Source of the DNA: Luzula sylvatica
Taxonomy: Eukaryota; Streptophyta; Magnoliopsida; Poales; Juncaceae
NCBI GenBank assembly: GCA_946800325.1
Contig: OX326959.1
Coordinates: forward strand, 18,382,862-18,446,861
Length of the DNA stretch: 64,000 nt
Direction of reading: 5' to 3'
Translations under genes and position numbers: made by a program
Notes under the pieces: generated by a model
Databases searched by the model: none
The model's input: the letters and a program-made list of their open reading frames with translations, nothing else
Told to the model about the DNA's origin: nothing
Shown: positions 1 to 10,429 of the stretch, piece by piece
How positions within the stretch are numbered: the stretch's first letter is position 1
Layout of the letters: each line of letters starts with the position of its first letter

Positions 1-270
1 TTGTTTCCTTAAAACTCACCCAAAAATCTTTGATGATGTAATAAAGATGTTTAATTGGATTGATTATCATTATTAATTGAATGAATTAACGGGTTAACTA
101 ATCGGTTAATTAAATTGACATGTTAATTAACATTTATTAATATTAACAAAAGATCTTCTCGTGGTATTTTTAAAATATTTAGATGAGCTAGATATAAATT
201 AGTATGTGTATATATGTAAGTATTTTTTTCGAATTCAAAACACAAAAGATTAGGAAAAACACTATCTCAC

Positions 271-436
271 TTGTGATATTTTTACCACAAAAATGTCAAT
301 TTAACGTTCTTTGCCTTGTTTGCAATTTTTCACGAGATACCAATGGATAAACTTTTTTTCCTTATGTTATTTTTACCACAAAAATGTGAATTTGACGTCC
401 TTTGCCTTGTTTGCAATTTTTCATCAGATAACAATA
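271..436. repeat. Two-copy 91-bp direct repeat
   Basis: The segment around 276-345 (TTTTTACCACAAAAATGT and onward through TTTGCCTTGTTTGCAATTTTTCA) recurs about 91 bp later at 367-436 with few changes. It is a simple tandem duplication in AT-rich DNA with no coding content. The preceding 270 bases hold only AT-rich sequence with repeated TTAATTAA-like motifs. Confidence 0.75.
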
Positions 437-780
437 GCGTGTTTGCTAGCAAGGATTTATATGCTAGCAGGAAGCTACATAAAGTAAATAAATGAAAATC
501 AGAAAACTAATAAATGAAAATCGGCAAGCTAAGATACTAAAAATAGGAATAAAATGTTTTTTTTCAACTTTACTGACATGGATGCTTTTGTCAAAAGAAA
601 ATACTAATTCGCTAAAATAGGAAAAAATGTACTTTATTTTCTCTCATAACATGAAAAAAGAAAATAAAAATAAAGAAAGGTATCTTCCAAAAATTTAAAG
701 GTTTCAAACCCTAAGCTGCACTTCCAATTACGGGTGCGAACAACCGAAAGTTTCTAAATATCAAACCATGGAATCATGTA

Positions 781-807
781 GAAACTATGATTCCATCTCA
801 TAGTTTC
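781..807. repeat. Perfect 10-bp hairpin
   Basis: GAAACTATGA (781-790) and TCATAGTTTC (798-807) are exact inverted repeats around a 7-base loop. It lies just upstream of the larger inverted repeats at 828-938 and may belong to the same transposon remnant. Confidence 0.6.
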
Positions 808-827
808 GCTCGGTGAAATCTGGATAA

Positions 828-993
828 AAACCGGTCTAAGGAATTACAAACCAATTTTTCAAAGTGATGCTAAAACACTTACGACACACACCATAACACC
901 GGACTGGGACCGGTGTTTGGAGTTTCTTAGACCAGTTTTAATCGGTTCTAGAAGCAAAATAAACAGGTGCGAGAAGAATGTTTTGTAGTAGTG
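828..993. mobile_element. Possible CACTA-type DNA transposon end
   Basis: Read on the minus strand, the sequence at 979-993 starts CACTACTACAAAACA, the form of plant CACTA (En/Spm) termini. Just inside lie inverted subterminal repeats: 828-843 (AAACCGGTCTAAGGAA) pairs with 923-938 at 14 of 16 positions, and CACCGG (897-902) pairs with CCGGTG (910-915). Subterminal inverted repeats of this sort are usual for CACTA elements. No partner terminus or transposase is visible, so only one end, or a truncated copy, is proposed. A chance match to the short terminus is the main alternative. Confidence 0.35.
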
Positions 994-1003
994 CTAGTGT
1001 ATT

Positions 1004-1469
1004 TTTTTGTTGATCTTAATTTCATGAATTATTGGCCGGTTTCCTCGCCCCACTTCAAGATTCGCCATTGCATCGCATGCGGCTATTTAAAGGAAGTAAA
1101 ATTATAGAACGACCTATATGTAATTTGCTCAATATTCTATTGTACGATAAGAACATGTCCAGATTTTATATGAGAAATTTTGTGTTAAGATTTATTATCC
1201 TTGAACAAAATGTCGGTCCAAATCTGTACTCTTCAGTGATGTGGTTCGAAACACAGAAAAACCTTTTTCACATTTTTTTCTTCATTTGACACAGAAAAAC
1301 TGTTTCTGGACTTGCGAAAGTTCGAAACTAAAAAAAAAAGTTTACAAACATTGGGAGTTTGACAACATTATTTGTAAGCAAAAATTTGAAATGTTAATTT
1401 TTGCAATATATCTTTATCATAATGTAGCATGTTCGCAGAAATTATTAATAGTTATAAAGTTAGGGAAAT
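1004..1469. other. AT-rich intergenic DNA
   Basis: The stretch has only short reading frames (80-85 codons, of low-complexity Phe/Leu/Ile/Lys composition) with no recognisable domain, no paired splice signals and no repeat structure that I can identify. Confidence 0.6.
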
Positions 1470-2808
1470 TCTCCTCTTCTTAGCCCTCCACGTCATCAGG
1501 GACCTCTTTGTAAATATTTTTTTTATTTTATATTTTGGTCCTTTTTATTTGAAAAAATTACATTTTGGTCCTTTTTTATTTACATTTTGGTCCTTTTTTT
1601 ATTTAAATTTTGATCCTTTTTATTTACATTTGGTCCTTTCAAGTTTGAAAAATTACACTTTGGTCCAGAGGCCTCTTTGAAAAAAAATTATTTACATTTT
1701 GGTCCTTTTTAGTTGAAAAAACTACATTTTGATCCTTTCTATTTATATTTTTGTCCTTTTAAGTTTAGAAACTTACATTTTGGTCCTTCATTTACATCTT
1801 GATCCTCTTTTATTTACATGTCGGTTCTTTTTTACATTTTTGAATTTACATTATAGTTCTTTTTATTTATATCTTGGTCCTTTTCAGTTTTTGTTCACAC
1901 TTTGGTACTTTTTATTAATATTTTGGTCCTTTTTAATTTAAATTTCGGTCCTTTTTTACATTATTAATAATTTCTCTCATCTCATGCCTCCACATCACCA
2001 CCTTATTATGCCTCCCTATCACCACTTTACTTGGAAAATTTTCAAAAGACTCCTTAAATTTTTAGATATTGTAAAAAACAATTAATTTACATATGTATTC
2101 ATTTAAAAAAAATGTTTTTTTAATTTTAAAAAATTCTTAAACTTTTTGTAATATATAATAATTAAAAAAAATTACTATATATTATATGTTATATAATTTT
2201 AATATTTCATTCATTACAAATATTCGACTTATGTATTATTTTTCTTGAAAAAATAACATAAAATTATAATAAGTTGAACAATATTATTAAAAGAACATCT
2301 TGCAAATATTTAAAAATAAAATATCATAAAACTATTAAAAAATACATAAAAGGAAAACTAAAATAAAAAGTAGATGTTTAAATAGATATTTTCTATGAAT
2401 ATATTTGCAAGATGTTTATTTATTATTATTTAATGTTAGTTTTTTATGAATAAAGAATGGAATATTAAAATTATATAAACAAAATATGTAATAATTTAAA
2501 TTTTTTTAAATCACTACATGTTAAGAAGTGTTTATGAATTTTCTTAAAATTAATAAAAAATAACAAAAATAACTTTTAATTATTACATATGAGATTTGGA
2601 GGGTATTTTGGAAAAAAAAATTAATATCATCCATAAGGAGTATTTTAAATTAAAAGTTTGGTAAAAAAAATTGCGCGGGGAAAAAGATAGAGGATTTTTT
2701 ACAATATCCAAAAAAAATTAGGGGGTTAAAAATATACCAAATCACGGATGTGCGAATAATCATGACAAACTCGAGAGCTCCCGCGCAATTGCGCAGGGAA
2801 AAAGCTAG
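1470..2808 (+). mobile_element. Non-autonomous Helitron, probably two nested copies
   Basis: The 3' end is diagnostic. A GC-rich palindrome at 2780-2798 (CCCGCGCAATTGCGCAGGG) is followed by a short A-rich spacer and CTAG at 2805-2808, then T, as in plant Helitrons, which end in hairpin plus CTRR and insert into AT. A degenerate second terminus (TTGCGCGGGGAAAAAGATAG) ends near 2690. Two matching 5' ends starting TCTC and containing CCTCCACRTCAYCA occur at 1470 and 1973. The simplest reading is an inner copy (1973 to about 2690) inside an outer copy (1470-2808). The interior is AT-rich and non-coding, with no Rep/helicase, so transposition would need proteins in trans. The 5' boundaries are less certain than the 3' end at 2808. 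Confidence 0.6.
1533..1965. repeat. Degenerate T-rich minisatellite
   Basis: Variants of TTTACATTTTGGTCCTTTT recur roughly every 18-40 bases, about 18 times, in imperfect tandem. The array lies inside the proposed outer Helitron, near its 5' end, a common place for internal minisatellites in Helitrons. The short reading frames across it (60-83 codons, of Leu/Phe/Tyr-rich composition) reflect the repeat, not a gene. Confidence 0.75.
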
Positions 2809-2899
2809 TAATATTAATTGCTAACTTGCTTGTGAAATTTAATTTGGATATGGGGAAAATAAGGATAAGGCATTCGTTCAAATGGTTCTAACAAGCCAT

Positions 2900-2948
2900 G
2901 GGTCCAAAACCACTGATAAAAGCATAGTGGTTTCTGGTTCTAGGACCC
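2900..2948. repeat. Imperfect long hairpin
   Basis: GGGTCC (2900-2905) pairs with GGACCC (2943-2948), and inside them AAACCACT (2907-2914) pairs with AGTGGTTT (2926-2933). The outer and inner stems are separated by unpaired bases, giving a foldback structure of about 49 bp. It could be a tiny foldback element remnant. No flanking target duplication is obvious. Confidence 0.5.
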
Positions 2949-3340
2949 TAGGTCACCAAAAATATTAATGGAGGTAATGAAGGTAATTAATGTAATCCCT
3001 CTCACTTGAATATTAGTCTATTTTACTTTGTACAGTTGTTGGTTTTTTCCCTCTATGTTTTTATTTTCTTATATCACTTAAATATTTGTTTATTTTACTT
3101 TGTAGAGTTTTGATTTTTTTCATTTAAATTACCATTAATAAGAAAAACAAATTCCTATGCTTATTTGAGGTAAAACAAAATATTTTTCTTTCAGGAGAAG
3201 TTTTGCTCTCTATGAGATAGTTACAAAATGTCCTCGTTTGGATTCATAACATTAAGAGTGTCTTGTTACCAACGAAAATGAAAAAAAAAAACATAGATTG
3301 ATGAAAAAACTTATTTACTAGTATATTTTGTTAAAAGAAG
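2949..3340. other. AT-rich intergenic DNA
   Basis: Low-complexity AT-rich sequence without long reading frames. I see no gene, RNA or mobile element signature here. Confidence 0.6.
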
Positions 3341-3353
3341 TTTAGACAGCCAA

Positions 3354-3506
3354 TCAATAAATTCATATCCTAGTTGGTTGAGTGTGAGATACAAAAAATC
3401 ATGTGTTGTGAGAGATTGTGAATTCAATTCTCATTGACATTAATAAATTGAGGAGTAATAAATGGAGGACGTATGAACCTTTTTCATTTATTATCAAAAA
3501 AAATAT
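3354..3506 (+). mobile_element. tRNA-derived SINE with imperfect target duplication
   Basis: The sequence carries a pol III A-box-like motif TAGTTGGTTGAG (3371-3382) and a B-box-like motif GTGAATTCAATTCTC (3418-3432). Their start-to-start distance of 47 bases is close to that in tRNA genes. A tRNA-unrelated body and an A-rich tail (TCAAAAAAAA, about 3494-3503) follow. Flanking TTTAGACAGCCAA (3341-3353) and TTTAGTCAGTCAA (3507-3519) match at 11 of 13 positions, as expected for a diverged target-site duplication. The total length of about 150 bp is normal for a plant SINE. The B box departs from GGTTCGAANCC, so the copy is old and probably inactive. Confidence 0.55.
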
Positions 3507-3521
3507 TTAGTCAGTCAAAAT

Positions 3522-4782
3522 GGTATTTATGGAAAGTGTTTGGACTTTCGTATTAGATGTTGCCACAATTCAGAAACATCGGTTAAAAAACAATATGTAT
3601 TATTAAATAAAAATGATGCTCAATCCAGCCAAAAAAATATCTTGGTCCAATTCACCGTGTGCGTGATATTAGGAGTTTCTGGCTTCGGTATTCCGCAAAA
3701 ACATCGAAGCCTGTAATTTTTTACAGATAGATCTCAATCATTCATTTTAATTGATGTCAATTTTTTATGATAGATGTTGAGAGTTGAAATAGAAAGATAA
3801 TTAATGCAATAAATTTGCTTTCGAGTTTTAAATATCTTATTATTTAACATGAATACCTTTCTACCCATTTAAAAAAAGGGTATTTTGAACTTTTTTATTG
3901 ATTAACATGAAACCTATTTTACGTACTTTTGTACATCCCAATTATTGCACAACAGAAACCATTTTAGTATTGATTCCGACAAAAAAAAATTGAAAAATGG
4001 TTTTGACAATTTTAAATGATATTAATTTACTATGCAGGAACCTCTTACATGAATGACCATTCATCATTAAAGAAAAGTGCATGAAGCTTTAAAATATTCT
4101 TTACTGGTTCAGAGAATTCAATGTTCATGAACCTCATACATGTTTATCTCGAAGAAAATGGTAAAATGTTAATGCACACAATTTATCAATTAGTTTCAGT
4201 GAATTTAATCATCAATTTTTTTTTCAATAAACAATGCGTATATTTACTATTATTTTAGTATACATATATTATTTTCCGAAAATAAAAAAACATCTATTTC
4301 GAGCACTTAGTTCGTCCGAACCGAATTGTGTTCTGCATAATTATTGTGGCCAACATTTTTTTATCGAGCATATTTAACCAACATTTTTTTAATTATTCAA
4401 GACGAACCTTCTAGATTGTTTTGGGCCATTTTTGCGAAAAAACCAAACTTTGGTCTTTTTTATTGTGACAGAGAAAAAATTTGTGTCCTAAATGTTGTGA
4501 AATGAATTTTGAACAAAACACATTCTTTTCCCAAAAGTTTGTTTGCATAATTATTTTTTTAGACAAATATGTAAATAATGTTTGCATCATGTTTCTTCTC
4601 ACTAGAGGCAAAACACTTACGTAAAAGCTATGAAATTAATTTTGTAAATTGTCATCGCATATATTTTAAGCTGTTATGTGGCAAATATGGAGGACTCAAA
4701 CAAAACTGATGTTTCCCTTAAACTTCGTTCGAATTCTCATTTAGGAAGATTTGTTTTCATTTAAGGAAAGAAATTAGGATGA
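3522..4782. other. AT-rich intergenic DNA
   Basis: About 1.26 kb of AT-rich sequence. One 66-codon reading frame on the minus strand (4411-4611) has no domain, no regulatory context and low-complexity composition, so it is not called as a gene. Confidence 0.55.
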
Positions 4783-4810
4783 GTGGTCTTTGAAACCCTA
4801 ACTCGATCTC

Positions 4811-4819
4811 TATTTATAC
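4811..4819 (+). promoter_or_regulatory. Putative TATA box of the small gene at 5115
   Basis: TATTTATAC lies about 300 bases upstream of the proposed start codon and is followed after about 30 bases by pyrimidine-rich sequence (CTTTTTCTTGCATTCTTTCG) typical of plant 5' leaders. Placement rests on motif and context only. Confidence 0.4.
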
Positions 4820-5114
4820 GCGCCGCAATCCCAAACTCACATATTGAGATTCCAAATACTAATCGCCTTTTTCTTGCATTCTTTCGAGTAATTTTTCTCT
4901 TCAACTCATTATTCCCCACTCTCACCTCATATTTGGTAAAATTATTCTCCCCTCGACTAGCATACATTTTCTTCCATTTTCCGGAGCATTTACAACGTAA
5001 GTGATTTTGTAATTTTTTCCATAGAAACATGTATGTTCTGCAGGTTGTATATCAATAATGTTTTCTAAATACGAATTATTTAATCATATCTATAAATCTT
5101 CAGGAGCAAAGACA

Positions 5115-5426
5115 ATGCCAAACAATACGTCGTCGAACAGAAAAAGAATGTCGGGTAGTGAGCAAAACAAGGAGAGAAAACGCACCGAGATTCGTGAGAG
5201 CTTAGGTTTTTTTATGAAAAAAATAGAAGAAACAAAGAGACTCAAAGGATATTTCTTCGGGCTTATTCTAGAAGATGGATCGACGGTTTGGGTCTCCTCC
5301 GAAAACTTGAGAGATTGGGCAGAAAATGTGTTATGCTTTTCTGAGGAGGCCCCGAAAGCGAACACTCGGTTCTTTTTCGATCATGATCAAAAGAATGAGG
5401 CGGGTCCTTCTAATGCCTCCCCGTAG
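5115..5426 (+). CDS. Putative small basic protein, 103 aa
   Basis: No confident family. The gene model is fairly complete: TATA box at 4811, a 5' leader exon ending CAAC before a good donor GTAAGTG at 4997, a candidate acceptor TCTTCAG ending 5103 (alternative TTCTGCAG ending 5043), ATG at 5115, TAG stop ending 5426, and AATAAA at 5589. If the upstream acceptor is used, an in-frame ATG at 5058 adds 19 residues. The product starts with a Ser/Asn/Lys/Arg-rich basic segment (NRKRM, KERKR), continues into a core with FFMKKIEETKRLKG, then GLILEDGSTVWVSSENL and an acidic, polar tail. The pattern KK-E followed by hydrophobic GLI and a Trp-Val-Ser segment faintly recalls diverged type I MADS-box proteins, but this is weak and the DNA-contact residues are not clear. 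It could be a decayed gene fragment or a chance frame. Confidence 0.4.
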   Translation: MPNNTSSNRKRMSGSEQNKERKRTEIRESLGFFMKKIEETKRLKGYFFGLILEDGSTVWVSSENLRDWAENVLCFSEEAPKANTRFFFDHDQKNEAGPSNASP

Positions 5427-5594
5427 TTATCATAACACTATCATGTTATTTGATAGATGAAAACTATTTGGGTTGATGGTTGAATGATGTAATCTTGAAC
5501 TGATATCTTGTGTCTTGTTTGTCATGGCAAATGTATTGTCATATTTCAGTTTAGCAACTCATTTTGCTTGATTATAATAATTAAAGAGAATAAA

Positions 5595-6050
5595 TTGTTT
5601 TTCATGATATGATTATCAATTTTATATATTGAATTAAGCACTTATCCGTTTAAAAATAAATAAGAACATTAAATTTCCATGATTCGAAGTAAATTTCAAG
5701 CCAATTTTAAAATTACTCTACTAAGAACATGCAAAAATTTGAGTAAAATTATACCTTGTCGACAAAAGGAGAAGACAATAGCAAGTAATGGAGAGGGGCA
5801 ATTATCCACAAGCGTCCGATTGCTTGAAATTCTTGCGGAACTATCCTCTGTTCAGTTGAGAAGGAGAAGGAACACAAAAGCACCGCAGAAATCATCCTCT
5901 CGAGCACAAGGATATTTGAGAAAAATGTTTGTAGATTGTATTAGTAGGATTAATTAAGATCAAGATCTGTGCTGGGATTAAAAATATACGCTCAGATAAA
6001 TGATCCGTTAAAAACAGAGGTCCATCGTCAAAATCCGTCAAAACATATAG
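5595..6050. other. Intergenic DNA with a 92-codon reading frame of unclear status
   Basis: AT-rich sequence downstream of the small gene. A reading frame at 5679-5957 (+) encodes a basic, Arg/Ser-rich 92-residue product with no recognisable motif. It has no clear upstream promoter or splice context. It may be a decayed exon or chance, and I do not call it a gene. Confidence 0.35.
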
Positions 6051-6082
6051 CCTCTCTCTCTCTCTCTCGGGCGCGCGCGCGC
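6051..6082. repeat. Compound (CT)n-(GC)n microsatellite
   Basis: A CT dinucleotide tract (6051-6068) runs into a GC dinucleotide tract (about 6070-6082). CT-rich tracts are frequent in plant core promoters and 5' leaders, which fits the candidate exon that follows at 6158. The alternating GC tract is a possible Z-DNA sequence. Confidence 0.85.
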
Positions 6083-6157
6083 AATTGATCGATTGATCGA
6101 AATCAGTTGTGGAAGGAGAAGCTCTCCTTTATCTCTCTACCAAGACAAAGACAAACG

Positions 6158-6262
6158 ATGAGCCATCTCATCTCCCTTGCCGGACTGTTGAAGGATCTTT
6201 CTTTCTCACCAATGTTGCAAGGCTCCAGTGATCTCTCTCTCTCTTCTCTCTGTCCCATCAAG
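6158..6262 (+). CDS. Possible first coding exon or captured gene fragment, 35 codons
   Basis: An ATG in a favourable context (AAACGATGAG) opens 35 codons that end exactly at a splice-donor-like ATCAAG/GTGTGT (donor at 6263). The peptide begins MSHLISLAGLLKDLSF and continues Ser/Leu-rich; its composition is gene-like compared with the surrounding AT-rich DNA. The sequence upstream is pyrimidine-rich like a plant 5' leader. No second exon can be found: downstream is AT-rich DNA ending in a Helitron 3' terminus at 6806. This suggests a 5' gene fragment captured by, or cut off by, a Helitron. I do not recognise the family. Confidence 0.3.
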
Positions 6263-6670
6263 GTGTGTCTAATTCCTCACTGCCAAAAAATTCTAATGTG
6301 TTTGTCGTATTTACAATACCAACTAAAATTAACTGATTTTGGGACTCTTTAGGGATCTGTGGATGTATTTAGAGTTTCATTTTCTATGTCGTGATTCGTT
6401 TGATATGGCCCATTATATCTTTGTTTATAAAATTATGCAAAATACAAGCCTTGAAGTGAGCCACGAAGGCAATAATTTTGGCCCACTAAATGTTAATTAA
6501 GTATCAATACTTGATTAATTGCTCACTATTAATCCACTAAAAATAATTTGACTCAATAAATATAAATTAAATGGTCACTATTTGATTAACAAAAAATACA
6601 TCTATAATTTTTAATTTATACATCCATAAATGTCCGGTAGGGAGAGTTTGCTGGAGTTTACAAAAAGATA

Positions 6671-6806
6671 ATTTGTTTTTAAAATATCCAAAAAATTAGA
6701 GATTTAAAAATATACTAAAACACATAAATTTGAACAATCAGACAAAAAAACATATAATCAAATTACATATTAGGACTCCCGTGCAATTACGCGGGAACAA
6801 AACTAG
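6671..6806 (+). mobile_element. Helitron 3' terminal region, same family as 1470-2808
   Basis: The end carries the palindrome CCCGTGCAATTACGCGGG (6778-6795), an A-rich spacer and CTAG (6803-6806) followed by T. The roughly 125 bases before it align with 2690-2808 (shared AATATCCAAAAAA, TTAAAAATATAC, AATCA.GACAAA), so both belong to one family. The 5' end is not identified. If it lies upstream of 6051, the exon-like sequence at 6158-6262 would be carried by this element. Confidence 0.65.
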
Positions 6807-8232
6807 TTATAATTGAATTAGGACAAATTAGGATTAGAAATTGGTGTTAATTTCATGCTCAATCTAAGAGCTTGTTATACATTTGTAAAGTTCATATCTG
6901 TAGGTCTTATTTTCTGCACAATTCAAAGTTTGTTTCGAATAATTTGCTGCATGAAACTATGTACAATTTTATGCTTATATATGTTTCATTAGTACATAAA
7001 GCAAATGAAAATGACAATCATCATATGTCTTGTAGGCAATTTCAACGTAATTGGGAGCTCTCTCCATATAGTTTTGGCGCAATTTCAACGGAATGTATAT
7101 ATATTGGTATCCAATGTGCATTGGATATTTTTTTTTTTAATTGAATTTGAATAATATGTATTGAAAGTGAAGTGGATGTATTGAAATTGAAACGGATGCA
7201 TTGATTCATGAACACAACTATACTTCGATTCATGAAACTTGTTCTTTTCTCCAAAATCATAAACCTGTTCTTCTTGTTTCTTTTACTGGGAGTTCTGATT
7301 GCAAGTCTCGAGTCATTATTCAGGATAGCGTATTTTTTATCGTCTTAAATAATTTGTCTCCGTTATACTATTTGTGTACAGAGACAAAATTTATTTTCAC
7401 ACAGAAACTCCGATTTAGAAAGTATGTTTTTTTGCAATATTAAAAAACCTAACAGATTTTTTAGTAAGAGCTATAATATGCATTCAAAATAAAAGAAGGG
7501 CAGAATGGTCACAAAACCTTTTTTTTTTAAAATTGTGCTCAATACCTAAAATCTGCTTTTGAAATAACATCCTAAATAATTAGCAACACAGTTTTAATTA
7601 CCAAAGTTGTGTATATCAATTTATATACACCACAATCCTAACTAATACACATACACATTACATACTAATAATCTCATCATACATAAAATAATCCCATCAT
7701 ACATATGTATTGATATTATCTAGTATTTGATTTATTCTAAAGTAAGTTACTAGCCATATGAACATATAAAGAACAATCATTGGTAAATTAGACTGTATTA
7801 TTGGCTACCACTTGGCTGGTAAAAAGAAAAAGTAATTGTTATAAAAAAAATAGTATTAGTTACGGAGTGGTACCATTAATTTATTATGGAAAATTATGAC
7901 AATGTCGCTCAATTTCACCCAATTACATTTTATGTCATCATCAATTAAAATTGAATGAAATTGGTCTCCAATCTGTACCCAAACTTTCCTCCAATTAATT
8001 TTGTATCCAAAATTTAATAATATCAATATTTTTTTTTAATTGGAGATTTATTTCATCCAAATTGGAATCATGATGTCACCATGATAGTATCACGGTTTCT
8101 TGGATGATAATTGAGGAGCACAGTATAATTCCTCATTTATTATTAGTTACAACAGAGTGATAACCAAAAGTATTGAATGATAGTCAACAATATGTTCTCC
8201 AACGGCGCATTTAAAATAATTTCGAAACTGAG

Positions 8233-8267
<35 letters not shown>

Positions 8268-9626
8268 AATGTATAATTATATGAACTTTTATATTTGAAG
8301 ATGAAGGTGATTAGTTCAGGTAATGCTGAATTAGTACAACTGAATTATAGACCTATGAATTCATTTTTTGCCGCTTATTAAAAAAAAAATTCAAATATTT
8401 AACAGAAGAGTTGTATATTTATATTTATATATTCCTTGCCATTTAAATGTAATGAAAGAGTTACACTTTCAAATTTAGAAATATAAATATATAATTAAGA
8501 TCTCTTTGAATTAAACATTAACAATAATGCAATAATAATTAGTAAATATATTAATTAAAATTGTTAACTGGATTTGGGGAAGTTTTGGGGAATTGGTCAC
8601 GGTAAAATTTCCCTATAAACTAAAAGCTATATTCTACTGGACAAAAATTAAGTTTGTACCATGTAATGAATGACAATAAAATAATGGCAAGATAAATGTA
8701 TTAAATGCACGCTAAAATCGCAACTGTACCCATGGACAATGGTTGATACACTACTGTTAGCACTCTTGATTCTACAATAATAATAAGAAACAAAATTAAA
8801 ATATATTAATATTACTTAATAACAAAATTAAATTATATATTAGTTAATTACTAACCAACCATTTCTTCCTTTATTTTTTCTCTTTTTCTACAGCCAAAGG
8901 ATCGAGACATCTGAAAGATCTCGGTGCATGCTCGTTTGAAGGATACAACTATGTTATCTTCTCAAAATCTGCAATTGCATTTTTAAATTAGGAATGTAAA
9001 TAATGAAAAGATTAACTTGAGAGTTAAGGAAATACAATTACTGTACATTCTAAGAAGGGCTTTTATGTAAGAAGAATTCAATTACGGTACATTCTTTTAT
9101 CGTCTCATCATATTTTTCCTACAGAACAGGGCATGATTATAAATCATATAGTTTTTTTGAATGAGTAAACACAACGTACAACATGAGTCACCTGCGTGAC
9201 GCTGTTGAAGCCTCATGTAAATAGTGAATTCGACACGTATTTCCCCTCGGTCTTCATGGTGACCAATTCTTCATCAATTGGTTCATTATGTTGCTGTTTG
9301 GGGAACATGCAATTTCAAGTCATTTTATGAAATTCTTCATCCATTGTTAAATTTCCATGGATAAGAATAACCGAGAATGAATCAAGTCAATTTGTTAGTT
9401 TTATTTGTTAACTTTATATGTTCGCTGCCATTTAAATATGCAAGAGTTAGGCCGAAATGATCCAAATTTAGAAATAGCCAACTTTTTCAAAAATTAAGGC
9501 CGAAATTTTCAATAGTTCCAAACATTTGAATTGAAAACACGAATCATACCCAACATTATAAAAAAAAACGGGAAATTGTGTATCAAATTATACCAAATTA
9601 ACTTACTTTGCCAAAATTATCAAAAA
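6807..9626. other. AT-rich intergenic DNA
   Basis: About 2.8 kb of AT-rich sequence with short, low-complexity reading frames only (up to 90 codons at 6872-7144). It contains a 20-bp unit repeated twice plus a partial copy at 7156-7205 (ATGTATTGAAAGTGAAGTGG and variants) and the TA tract annotated separately. From about 9450 (GGCCGAAATGATCC; repeated GGCCGAAAT) the sequence changes character towards the satellite edge. No gene is supported. Confidence 0.55.
8233..8265. repeat. (TA)n microsatellite
   Basis: An uninterrupted TA dinucleotide tract of about 16 units in AT-rich intergenic DNA. Confidence 0.95.
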
Positions 9627-9703
9627 CGGACCCCTCCCCCCCAAACCCGGGATCCCCCACCCCTTTCGGGCATCCTTTCGAGCCGGACCCACCCCCCGAG
9701 AGG
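9627..9703. other. C-rich edge of satellite block 1
   Basis: A short C-rich segment (with CCCGGGATCC, CCTTTCGGGCATCC and GAGCCGGACCC) sits between AT-rich DNA and the first recognisable satellite unit. It is not made of satellite units but shares their C-rich character. It may be part of the ancestral sequence from which the array grew. Confidence 0.45.
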
Positions 9704-10394
9704 CCCTTTGGAGATTTTGAACCCCTACCACCCCTTTGGAGATTTTTACGACCTACCCCCCCTCCCCCCCCTCCCCCCCCCCCCTTCGGAGATTTTTACC
9801 ACATACCACCCCTTTGGAGATTTTTACCCCACCCCCCCTTCGGAGTTTTTTACCCCCTACCCGCCCTTTGGAGATTTTTTCCCCCTACCCCCCTCCCCCT
9901 CCCCCCCCCCCCCCTGGAGATTTTTACCCCCTACCCCTCCTTCAGAGATTTTTACCCCTACCTCCGCTTTGGAGATTTTTACCCCCTATCCCCCCTTCGG
10001 AGATTTTTACCCCCTATCCCCCCCCCCCCCCCCCCCCCTTGGAGATTTTTACCCCCTACACCTCCTTCAAAGATTTTTACCCCTTACCCCCCCTTCGGAG
10101 ATTTTTACCCCCTATCCCCCCCTTTGGAGACTTTTACCCCCTACCCCCCCTTTGGAGATTTTTACCCCTACCCCCCCCTTTAGAGATTTTTACCCCCTAC
10201 CCCACCCTTCAGAGATTTTTACCCCCTACCCCCCCTTCGGAGATTTTTACCCCCTATCCCCCCTTCGGAGACTTTTACCCCATACCCCCCTTTGGAGATT
10301 TTTACCCCCTACCCCCCCTATGGAGATTTTTACTCCCTACCCCCCTTCCGAGATTTTTGCCCCTACCCCCCCCCTTTGGATATTTTTACCCCCT

Positions 10395-10429
<35 letters not shown>

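Noticed and set aside
1032..1941. Four overlapping Phe/Leu-rich frames of 70-85 codons
   Set aside because: They have AT-rich low-complexity composition. The later ones translate the T-rich minisatellite, and none has a gene structure.
8881..9420. Possible gene fragment in the region before the satellite (GGATCGAGACATCTGAAAG and onward)
   Set aside because: There is no reading frame of useful length, no splice pairing and no recognisable peptide.
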